Positions 1 to 7,070 of a stretch of 8,468 bases of DNA are shown here, in pieces. Source of the DNA: Elusimicrobiota bacterium. GTDB lineage: Bacteria; Elusimicrobiota; Elusimicrobia; UBA1565; UBA9628. The stretch spans positions 1 through 8,468 of the forward strand of contig JAGWRY010000125.1 of NCBI GenBank assembly GCA_028869495.1. The letters run 5' to 3'. Position 1 is the stretch's first letter, and the number at the start of each line of letters is the position of its first letter. The translations under genes were made by a program, and so were the position numbers. The notes under the pieces are model-generated. The model saw nothing but the letters and a program-made list of their open reading frames with translations, did not search any database and was not told where the DNA came from.

Positions 1-845
1 ACGTCGAAGCGCCCGGGCCAGCGCACGCGCGACAGGCCCTCGCGCCAGGCCGCCTCGCCGACGTCCAGGCCCGACGCGTCGACGGCCGCGCGGACCAGCG
101 CCGCGTTGCGCCCCTGCCGCACGCCGAGCAGAGACAGCCGGTACGTCCGCCCCGACGGCGCGCGCAGGACCTGGACGCCGCGCGCCCAGTCGACGCGGAC
201 CGCCCGCCACGCCCGGCGCACGACGACGGGCTCGCCGCGCTTCGGCAGGCGCCGCAGGACCGGCAGGTCCGGGAAGACCGCCGGGCGCCCGCTCTTGAAG
301 ATCCCGGCCTTCTGCGCGGCGATGCGCGCGCGCGTGCGGCCCAGGAAGTTCTGGTGGTCGAGGTCGACCGAGGTCACGATCGCGGCCAGCGGCGCCGGGA
401 CGACGTTCGTCGCGTCCAGGCGCCCGCCCAGGCCGGTCTCGAGCACCGCGACGTCGCAGCGCCGCTCGGCGAACCACTGGAAGGCGACCGAGGTCGCCAG
501 CTCGAAGTAGGTCAGGCGCTCGCCCGGGTCGGCCGCGAGCGCGCGGGAGAGCAGGCGCGCGAAGTCCGCGCGCGGGATCTCCCGGCCGTCGACCGTGATC
601 CGCTCGCGGACGTCGAACAGGTGCGGCGAGATGTACAGGCCGACGCGGCGGCCGGACGCGCGCAGGACGGAGGCCAGCATCGCGCAGGACGCGCCCTTGC
701 CGTTGGTCCCGGCGACGTGGAAGGCGGGGACGCGGAGGTGCGGGCTGCCGAGGCGGGCGAGGTGCTCGCGCACGCGGTCGAGGCCGAGCTCGATGCGCGC
801 CTCCTGGCGCGCCTCGAGGGCGGCCAGCGCCGCCGCGAACTTCAT
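1..845 (-). CDS. folC: FolC, folylpolyglutamate synthase / dihydrofolate synthase, C-terminus cut by the window edge
   Basis: This is a cytoplasmic Mur-ligase-like ATP-dependent enzyme that adds glutamate to dihydropteroate and/or folates. 281 complete codons are visible and the frame is open to base 1. Motifs in order: P-loop AGTNGKGAS (residues 45-53, Lys50), folate-loop ISPHLFDVRER (72-82), LTYFE (111-115), LETGLGGRLDATN (135-147), and QKAGIFK (178-184, with Lys179 at the position of the carbamoylated lysine). NA in a QGRNAAL context and WPGRFD (276-281) follow. The WPGRFD motif normally opens the C-terminal domain, so roughly 130-150 residues should lie beyond the window. The ATG (845-843) overlaps the murA TGA as ATGA, implying translational coupling; no clear Shine-Dalgarno is visible. 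The usual Glu before the KAG lysine is Gln178 here, and the linker after Lys184 looks short. Whether it has dihydrofolate synthase activity, polyglutamylation activity or both cannot be told from this part. Confidence 0.93.
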   Translation of the reverse strand, partial: MKFAAALAALEARQEARIELGLDRVREHLARLGSPHLRVPAFHVAGTNGKGASCAMLASVLRASGRRVGLYISPHLFDVRERITVDGREIPRADFARLLSRALAADPGERLTYFELATSVAFQWFAERRCDVAVLETGLGGRLDATNVVPAPLAAIVTSVDLDHQNFLGRTRARIAAQKAGIFKSGRPAVFPDLPVLRRLPKRGEPVVVRRAWRAVRVDWARGVQVLRAPSGRTYRLSLLGVRQGRNAALVRAAVDASGLDVGEAAWREGLSRVRWPGRFD

Positions 846-2095
846 TTCTGCCGCTCGACCCGGGCGCCGGCGCGGGCCAGCTTCTTCTCGACCGCCTCGT
901 AGCCGCGGTCGATGTGGTAGACGCGCGAGATCACGGTGCGCCCCTTGGCCGCGAGCGCGGCGATCAGGAGCGCCGCCCCGGCGCGCAAGTCCGAGGCCAT
1001 GATCGGCGCGCCCGACAGGCGCTCGACGCCGGCGACGACCGCCGTCGCGCCCGAGGCCGCGATCTGCGCGCCCATGCGCGCGAGCTCGGCCGCATGCATG
1101 AAGCGGTTCTCGAAGACGGTCTCGCGGACCTTCGCGAAGCCGGTGGCCAGCGTCATCAGCGCCGTCCACGGCGCCTGCAGGTCCGTCGGGAAGCCCGGAT
1201 ACGGCGCGGTGCGGATCGACACCGGCTTCGGGCGCTTCTCCATGCGGATCTCGATCCAGCCGCGGCCGGTCTTGACCGCCGCGCCGGTCCGGCGCAGGGC
1301 GTCGATCACGGCCTCCAGGTGCGCGGGGTCGGCCCGGGTCAGGCGCAGGCGGCCGCGCGCGGCGGCGGCGGCGATCAGGAAGGTCCCGGCCTCGATGCGG
1401 TCGGGGATCACCGCGTGGCGCGCCCCCTTGAGGCGCGCGCGGCCCTCGACGACGACGGTCGAGGTCCCCGCTCCGGAGACCTTCGCGCCGAGCTTCGTCA
1501 GGAACGCGCCCAAGTCCGCGATCTCGGGCTCGCGCGCGGCGCCGGAGATCGTCGTGCGCCCGGGCGTCGCGGCGGCGGCCATCATCAGGTTCTCGGTCGC
1601 GCCGACGCTCGGGAAGCGCAGTCTCAGGGGTCCGGCGTTCAGCCGGGCCGCGCTCATGATGATGTCGCCCTGGTCGGCGATGCGGCGCGCGCCGAGGGCC
1701 TCGAAGCCCTTCAGGTGGATGTCGATGGGGCGCAGGCCGATCGCGCAGCCGCCGGGGATCGGCACGCGCACCAGGCCGAAGCGCGCCAAGAGCGGCCCGG
1801 CGGCCAGCACCGAGGCCCGCATCTGCTTGACGATCTCGTAAGGAGCCTGGGTCTTCAGCGACCCGGTGGACTCGACGCGCACCGACGAGCCGTCGACCGT
1901 CGCGCGCTTGCCGAGGCTCTCGAGCAGGCGCACGGTCGTCTTGATGTCGCGCAGGGCCGTCGGACAGTTCTCGACGACGCAGGGCTCGTCGGTCAGCAGC
2001 GTCGCGATCAGGATCGGCAGGGCGGCGTTCTTCGAGCCGCTGATCCCGATCGTCCCCTCCAGGGGCCGCCCGCCCTCGACGACTAAGCGATCCAT
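842..2095 (-). CDS. murA: MurA, UDP-N-acetylglucosamine 1-carboxyvinyltransferase
   Basis: MurA transfers enolpyruvate from PEP to UDP-GlcNAc, the first committed step of peptidoglycan synthesis in the cytoplasm. The 417-residue length is typical and the EPSP-synthase-type fold is intact. Visible functional residues: SGSKNAALP with Lys22-Asn23, MRAS with Arg93, PGGCAIG with the active-site Cys117 (E. coli Cys115), PGFPTDLQA with Asp305 (general base), SDLRAGA with Asp369/Arg371, and HIDRGYE with Arg397. Because the loop Cys is present rather than Asp, the enzyme is predicted to be fosfomycin-sensitive (family knowledge, not tested). The gene starts 15 bases after the prmC stop and overlaps the folC start by 4 bases. 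The ATG at 2095 gives the conserved N-terminus, although no good Shine-Dalgarno precedes it. It probably belongs to the prfA-prmC-murA-folC transcript. Confidence 0.97.
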   Translation of the reverse strand: MDRLVVEGGRPLEGTIGISGSKNAALPILIATLLTDEPCVVENCPTALRDIKTTVRLLESLGKRATVDGSSVRVESTGSLKTQAPYEIVKQMRASVLAAGPLLARFGLVRVPIPGGCAIGLRPIDIHLKGFEALGARRIADQGDIIMSAARLNAGPLRLRFPSVGATENLMMAAAATPGRTTISGAAREPEIADLGAFLTKLGAKVSGAGTSTVVVEGRARLKGARHAVIPDRIEAGTFLIAAAAARGRLRLTRADPAHLEAVIDALRRTGAAVKTGRGWIEIRMEKRPKPVSIRTAPYPGFPTDLQAPWTALMTLATGFAKVRETVFENRFMHAAELARMGAQIAASGATAVVAGVERLSGAPIMASDLRAGAALLIAALAAKGRTVISRVYHIDRGYEAVEKKLARAGARVERQK

Positions 2096-2110
2096 TCGGC
2101 CGCCATTCTA

Positions 2111-2965
2111 TTATTTTTCCGGGAGCCTTCCGACGGCGATGCGGTCCCGCCCCGAGGCGTCCTTGCGGACGTGGACGCCGGAGAAGCCCGCCGCGTTCAA
2201 GAGCCTGGAGACGGCCGCGCCCTGGCGCTCCTCGATCTCGAGGGCCAGGGCGCCGCCGGATTTGAGCATCTTCGGCGCGCCGGCGACGATCGCGCGGATC
2301 GCGTCGAGCCCGTCGGGCCCGCCGTCGAGGGCCAACCTAGGCTCCATCCGGACCTCGGGCTCCAGCCGGTCGACGTCCCGCGACGGGACGTAGGGCGGGT
2401 TCGAGACGACGAGGTCGGCCCAGCCGCGCAGGCTCTGCCGGTCGGAGAACAGGTCCTCGCGCACGAAGCGGATGCGGTGGTGGACGTTGTGGGCGATCGC
2501 GTTCTTGAGGGCCAGCGCCAGCGCCTTGTCGCTGACGTCGGTCGCGAAGATCGTCGCCTGCGGCAGGAGCTGGGAGAGAGCGATCGCCGCGCACCCGGTC
2601 CCGGTCCCGATCTCCAGGATCTTCGGCGCCGGGACCGAAGCGATCAGGCGCTCGCACTCGAGCACCAGCTCCTCGGTCTCCGGGCGCGGGATCAGGCAGT
2701 CCCGCGAGACCTCGAGGTCGAGGCCGAGGAACGGCTGGGTGCCGACGATGTAGGCGATCGGCTCGCGCCGACCGCGGCGCTTGACCCAGTCCCAGAACTG
2801 GAAGGCCTGGCGCTCGGTCAGCGCCCGCTCGCCGCGCGCGGCGGCCGTCCCGCGCCCGACGCCGAGCACCTCGGCGAGCAGGAACTCCGCGCTCGCTCGG
2901 GCCTCGGGGACGTCCCGCTCGGCCAGGAAGGACTCGGCCTTCGCCAGCCACCCGGCCGCGTCCAT
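2111..2965 (-). CDS. prmC: PrmC, release-factor glutamine N5-methyltransferase
   Basis: PrmC uses S-adenosylmethionine to methylate the glutamine of the GGQ motif of class I release factors, which improves peptide release. It is 284 residues long, normal for the family. The N-terminal helical release-factor-binding domain covers about 1-75 and contains REPIAYIVG (67-75). Next come IPRPETEELV (92-101), SAM-binding motif I LEIGTGTGCAAI (117-128) and the catalytic NPPY (189-192), which contacts the substrate glutamine. RMEPRLALDGG (206-216) and the C-terminal strand region are also conserved. The ATG lies one base after the prfA stop, with GGAG 10 bases upstream inside the prfA 3' end. Position directly behind its substrate gene prfA supports the assignment over the related ribosomal protein L3 methyltransferase PrmB. 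Confidence 0.96.
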   Translation of the reverse strand: MDAAGWLAKAESFLAERDVPEARASAEFLLAEVLGVGRGTAAARGERALTERQAFQFWDWVKRRGRREPIAYIVGTQPFLGLDLEVSRDCLIPRPETEELVLECERLIASVPAPKILEIGTGTGCAAIALSQLLPQATIFATDVSDKALALALKNAIAHNVHHRIRFVREDLFSDRQSLRGWADLVVSNPPYVPSRDVDRLEPEVRMEPRLALDGGPDGLDAIRAIVAGAPKMLKSGGALALEIEERQGAAVSRLLNAAGFSGVHVRKDASGRDRIAVGRLPEK

Positions 2966-2966
2966 C

Positions 2967-4016
<1,050 letters not shown>

Positions 4017-4018
4017 TT

Positions 4019-4057
4019 AAAAAGCGGGAGCCCCGGCGAGGCGTCCGCCGGGGCTCC
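4019..4057 (-). terminator. Intrinsic terminator after rpmE2, abutting the prfA start
   Basis: On the minus strand a perfect 12-bp inverted repeat (GGAGCCCCGGCG at 4057-4046 paired with CGCCGGGGCTCC at 4038-4027) encloses a 7-base loop. It is followed by CGC and five T residues (4023-4019). The stem is almost all G:C and the T-tract sits where an intrinsic terminator needs it, so it should end rpmE2 transcripts. The opposite orientation has no T-tract. The T-run is followed by AA and then the prfA ATG, so any transcript reaching prfA from upstream carries this hairpin right before the start codon. Termination efficiency is inferred; the 5-T tract is modest. Confidence 0.85.
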
Positions 4058-4074
4058 GGGCCGGGGAAAGGCCG

Positions 4075-4488
4075 CTAGGCGTCTTTCTTCGGGGCCTTGT
4101 CCTTCTTCGGGGCCTTCTTGGCGGCGTCCTTGTCCTCTTTCTTCGGAGCCGTCGAGAGGACCTTCGGGCGCTTCGCGGCGCCGCCGACGTGGGCGAGCGT
4201 CTTCGTCGCGGACTTGACGGCCTTGCGCTCGACCGTCTTGCCCGAGGTCGCCTCGAAGCGCTTCTTGAAGCGGTCGATGCGGCCGGCGGTGTCGATCAGC
4301 TTCTGCTGGCCGGTGTAGAACGGGTGCGAGAACGCGGAGATGTCCAGCTTGACGAGAGGATAGGTCTTGCCGTCCTCCCACTGGACCGTGTCCTTCGCCT
4401 GGATCGTCGAGCGGGTGATGAACGATTCGTTGGCCGACACGTCCTGGAAGACGACCGGCCGATAGACGGGGTGGATGCTCTTCTTCAT
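4075..4488 (-). CDS. rpmE2: 50S ribosomal protein L31 type B (zinc-free) with a lysine-rich C-terminal tail
   Basis: L31 sits on the large subunit and bridges it to the small subunit. The core (about 1-80) matches the type B (C-minus) form: it begins MKKSIHPVYRPVVFQD, then TRSTIQAK, WEDGKTYPLVKLDIS, SHPFYTG (54-60), DTAGRIDRFKKRF. There are no cysteines, so it does not bind structural zinc, unlike the type A protein. Type B proteins are usually about 80-90 residues; this one has 137. The extra region (about 81-137) is rich in Lys, Ala and Pro, with APKK three times, and looks disordered and strongly basic. The ATG at 4488 gives the conserved N-terminus, with AGGGA about 9 bases upstream. A candidate promoter lies about 40 bases upstream and a terminator follows the stop, so it may be transcribed alone. 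Confidence 0.96.
   Translation of the reverse strand: MKKSIHPVYRPVVFQDVSANESFITRSTIQAKDTVQWEDGKTYPLVKLDISAFSHPFYTGQQKLIDTAGRIDRFKKRFEATSGKTVERKAVKSATKTLAHVGGAAKRPKVLSTAPKKEDKDAAKKAPKKDKAPKKDA
4085..4116 (-). repeat. 18-base tandem repeat in the L31 tail
   Basis: The 14-mer TTCTTCGGGGCCTT (plus-strand reading) occurs at 4085-4098 and 4103-4116, an 18-base period. A diverged third copy lies near 4138-4150. On the minus strand the in-frame period of six codons encodes the KAPKKD-type repeats that end the protein. This looks like slippage-type growth of a low-complexity tail. Confidence 0.7.
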
Positions 4489-4528
4489 GTGATGGGGTCC
4501 CTAAAGGTGGTTGGAGACGTCGACGAAC

Positions 4529-4537
4529 AGTATAGCA
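4529..4537 (-). promoter_or_regulatory. Candidate extended -10 promoter for rpmE2
   Basis: The minus strand reads TGCTATACT, an extended -10 (TGn) with a TATAAT-like hexamer matching at 5 of 6 positions, preceded by a six-T run. No good -35 is visible; the position 17 bases upstream is GTCC-rich, which an extended -10 can tolerate. Predicted transcription would begin near 4522, giving a leader of about 35 bases to the rpmE2 ATG. It is a rare AT-rich island in a GC-rich region, which raises its weight. Confidence 0.55.
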
Positions 4538-4563
4538 AAAAACGGCCGCCGCGGACGCCCGCC

Positions 4564-4593
4564 TGGACGCCCCGCGGACGGAAGGACTATACT
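4564..4593 (+). promoter_or_regulatory. Candidate sigma70-type promoter for the M3 peptidase gene
   Basis: A -10 hexamer TATACT (4588-4593, 5 of 6 matches) lies 18 bases after TGGACG (4564-4569, 4 of 6 matches to TTGACA). The expected transcription start, about 7 bases after the -10, falls on or next to the GTG start codon at 4600. That would make the message leaderless. The same TATACT hexamer is used by the divergent rpmE2 candidate. Confidence 0.5.
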
Positions 4594-4599
4594 GGGGCC

Positions 4600-6294
4600 G
4601 TGCCCCCCTCCCGGCGCTCGTTCCTGCCGCGCGGCCTGGACGTCTCCGATTGGTCCCGGGTCCGCCCCCTCTACGAGGACCTCCTCGCCCGCCCGCTGGG
4701 TTCGGACGCGGCCCTGCGGCGCTGGCTGGAGGACTGGAGCGACCTCAACGACGTCCTGACCGAGGAGAACGCCCGCCGCATGATCCGCAGCCGCCGGGAC
4801 CGCACCGACGCGCGCGCGGAGAAGGCCTTCCTCGCCTTCGTCTCCGGCACGCTGGCCGAGTCCCGCCCCCTCGACTTCCGTCTGAAGAAGCGCCTGCTCG
4901 CCAGCCCGCGGCGGCGCGCGCTGGGCCGGGATTGGCGGACGTTCCTGGCCGCCCTGCGCGGCGAGATCCGCGCCTTCCGCCCGGAGAACGTGGCCCTCGG
5001 CGTGCGCGAGCAGCGCCTGATCGGCGCCTACGAGCGCCTGATCGGCCGCATGCAGGTCTCCGTCGGCGGCCGGCGGATGACCCTCGACCGGGCGGCCGCC
5101 CTGCTCTCCGGACGGGACGCGGCCCGGCGCCGAGAAGCCTGGCTCGCGATCGCGCGGCGCCGCCTTCGGGACGCGCCGCGCATCGACCGCCTGCTGGACC
5201 GCCTCGTGCGCCTGCGCGCGCGCATGGCGCGCAACGCCGGGCTCGGCGAGGCCGGCTACGCGCGCCTCAACGCCCTGACGCGCCGCAAGCTCGACTACGG
5301 CGAGGCCGAGTCGGCGCGCTTCGCCCGCGCGGTGGAGAAGACCTTCGTGCCCGCGATGCGCCGCCTGCAGGCGGAGCGCCGCCGCGCGCTGGGAACCCCG
5401 ACCCTCAAGCCGTGGGACCTGCTCGCGTCCCCGCCGGGAGAGCCCGAACTGCGCCCCTACCGCCGCGACCGCGAGCTCGTCGCCGGCGCCGCGCGCATCT
5501 TCCGGCGCCTCGACCCGGGGCTGAGCGCCCTGTTCGAGTCCGTGCGCCGCGCGCGCAACCTCGACCTCTCCAGCCGCCCCGGCAAGGGCCCCGGCGGATT
5601 CCAATACTACCTGCCCGTCTCCAAGACGCCGTTCATCTTCATGAACGGCGCCGGGCGGCATCGCGACCTCGTGACCTTCCTGCACGAGAGCGGACACGCG
5701 TTCCACTCCCTGTCCAACCGCGGCCGGCGGCTCGGCTTCACGCGCGCGCCGGGCCTCGAGTTCTGCGAGGTCGCCTCGATGTCGATGGAGCTGCTGGCCT
5801 CGCGCTTCCTGGAGGAGTTCTATCCGCCCGAGGCCGCCCGCTCGGCCCGGCGCCGGGACCTGGAGAAGGCCGTCGAGCTCCTGCCCTGGGTCTGCGCGAT
5901 CGACCGCTTCCAGCGCTGGCTCTACGCGCGCCCGCGCGCCTCCGCCGCCGCGCGGACGCGGGCCTGGACCGCGCTGATGGACCGCTTCGGCGGGATCGAG
6001 GACTGGTCGGATCTCCCGGCCGCGCGCGCGCGCCGCTGGCAGCAGCAGCTGCACGTGTTCTCCCTGCCGCTCTACTACCTCGAGTACGGCATCGCGCAGG
6101 CCGGCGCCCTGCAGGTCTGGCGCGCGTCGCGCCGGTCTCCCGCGCGCGCCCTGCGCCGCTACCGCCGCGCGCTCGCCCTCGGGGGGACGCGCTCCCTGCC
6201 GGAGCTGTTCCGGGCCGCCGGCGGGCGGTTCGGGATGGACGAGCGGACCCTGCGCCCCCTCCTCGCCGAGATCGGCGCCGCGCGGCGCGGCTAA
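4600..6294 (+). CDS. M3-family zinc oligoendopeptidase (PepF-like)
   Basis: This is a predicted cytoplasmic metallopeptidase that cleaves short peptides; it has no signal peptide or membrane segment. It is 564 residues long from the GTG at 4600, matching the roughly 560-580 residues of the smaller PepF-like M3 group. The zinc site is HESGH (362-366; ligands His362 and His366, catalytic Glu363), followed 24 residues later by Glu390 in EFCEVASMSMELL, the expected third ligand. The C-terminal substrate-side segment LPLYYLEYGIAQAGALQVW is also typical of the family. The N-terminus (FLPRGLDVSDWSRVRPLYEDLLARP) looks family-like, and the frame upstream of GTG is unconvincing and crosses rpmE2 antisense. 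No Shine-Dalgarno precedes the GTG. It is the only plus-strand gene here: divergent from rpmE2 and overlapping the hydrolase stop by 4 bases. It is unusually arginine-rich, in line with the high GC. Exact substrate unknown. Confidence 0.92.
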   Translation: MPPSRRSFLPRGLDVSDWSRVRPLYEDLLARPLGSDAALRRWLEDWSDLNDVLTEENARRMIRSRRDRTDARAEKAFLAFVSGTLAESRPLDFRLKKRLLASPRRRALGRDWRTFLAALRGEIRAFRPENVALGVREQRLIGAYERLIGRMQVSVGGRRMTLDRAAALLSGRDAARRREAWLAIARRRLRDAPRIDRLLDRLVRLRARMARNAGLGEAGYARLNALTRRKLDYGEAESARFARAVEKTFVPAMRRLQAERRRALGTPTLKPWDLLASPPGEPELRPYRRDRELVAGAARIFRRLDPGLSALFESVRRARNLDLSSRPGKGPGGFQYYLPVSKTPFIFMNGAGRHRDLVTFLHESGHAFHSLSNRGRRLGFTRAPGLEFCEVASMSMELLASRFLEEFYPPEAARSARRRDLEKAVELLPWVCAIDRFQRWLYARPRASAAARTRAWTALMDRFGGIEDWSDLPAARARRWQQQLHVFSLPLYYLEYGIAQAGALQVWRASRRSPARALRRYRRALALGGTRSLPELFRAAGGRFGMDERTLRPLLAEIGAARRG

Positions 6295-7070
6295 GGTCGG
6301 TCCCGCAGACCGTTCAGGAAGGAGACGAGCCGCTCGTTGAAGACGGCCGGGTTCTCGACGCTCGAGAGGTGCCCGGCGCCCGGGATCACGTGCAGGCGCG
6401 CGCCGGCGATCCGGGCGCGCAGGAGCTCGGCGGCCGGCAGGGGCGTCAGCAGGTCCTGCGCGCCGACCAGGACCGCCGTCGGGACCGTGATCCGGGAGAG
6501 CGACCCGGTCATGTCGGGGCGCGCGGCCAGCGCCGCCAGGGCCGCGGCGACGGCCTCGGGGAGCGCGGCGCCGATCAGGGCCTTCAGGAAGCCGACGGCT
6601 CGCGGGTTCCCGGCGAGCGTCTCCGGGGCCAGCGCGCCGGCCAGGAACGGCTCGGCGAAGGCGGCCACGCCGCGCGCGCGCACGGAGTCGATCGCGGCCG
6701 CGCGCTGGGCCTTGCCCTCGTTGGAGTCGGCCTCGGCGCGCGTGTCGCACAGGACGAGCGCGCGCACGCGCTCCGGGCGCTTCTCGGCGGCGCGCAACGC
6801 CACGTAGCCGCCCATCGACAGACCGGCGAGGACGGCCTTCTCGACGCCCGCCGCGTCCAGCGTCTCGAAGAGGTCGTCGACCGCGTGCTCGATCAGCCAG
6901 GAGCCGGAGAAGGGCGTGCCGCCGAAGCCGCGCAGGTCGGGCGCCAGGACGCGGAAGTCCCGCAGGGCCGCCGCCTGGGGCTCCCACATCGCGCCCGAGA
7001 GCGGGAACGCGTGCAGGAGGACGACGGCCGGGCGGCGCGCGTCCCCGGACTCCCTCAGCGCGAGCTTCAC
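6291..7070 (-). CDS. Alpha/beta-fold hydrolase, substrate unknown
   Basis: This 259-residue single-domain hydrolase resembles small esterase / BioH / lactonase-type proteins. With the start at 7070, the oxyanion-hole motif HAFPLSG is at 20-26 and the nucleophile elbow GLSMGGY has Ser85. Asp206 is in VGAQDLLTPL and His234 in IPGAGHLSSVENP, which completes the triad. A helical cap lies between the nucleophile and the acid (about 110-185). There is no signal peptide. GTG at 7070 is preferred because it gives a GTGA overlap with the upstream stop and has a purine-rich GGGGGAAGGG just upstream; another GTG at 7085 would add five residues but has no such site. It is coupled to the M23 gene, which does not identify the substrate. 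Its stop codon overlaps that of the convergent peptidase. Confidence 0.86.
   Translation of the reverse strand: MKLALRESGDARRPAVVLLHAFPLSGAMWEPQAAALRDFRVLAPDLRGFGGTPFSGSWLIEHAVDDLFETLDAAGVEKAVLAGLSMGGYVALRAAEKRPERVRALVLCDTRAEADSNEGKAQRAAAIDSVRARGVAAFAEPFLAGALAPETLAGNPRAVGFLKALIGAALPEAVAAALAALAARPDMTGSLSRITVPTAVLVGAQDLLTPLPAAELLRARIAGARLHVIPGAGHLSSVENPAVFNERLVSFLNGLRDRP

Noticed and set aside
914..2086. Long plus-strand open frames opposite murA (390 and 301 codons)
   Set aside because: Low-complexity composition, and murA on the other strand has every catalytic residue in place.
2083..2106. Seven-codon open frame (MAAEWIA) overlapping the murA start, as a possible leader peptide
   Set aside because: No ribosome binding site and no regulatory hairpin are visible; it is easily explained by chance.
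4189..4599. N-terminal extension of the M3 peptidase frame upstream to 4189
   Set aside because: It is antisense to rpmE2 and crosses both candidate promoters. The family-like N-terminus begins just after the GTG at 4600.
6270..6291. GC palindrome at the 3' end of the peptidase gene as a bidirectional terminator
   Set aside because: The palindrome GCCGCGCGGC has no T-tract on either side and lies within coding sequence, where such GC palindromes are common.
4501..6987. Very long open frame (about 828 codons) on the minus strand opposite the M3 peptidase
   Set aside because: It is antisense to a gene with clear catalytic motifs, is made of low-complexity Arg/Ala/Gly/Pro, and matches no family. 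Very high GC removes stop codons from shadow frames.
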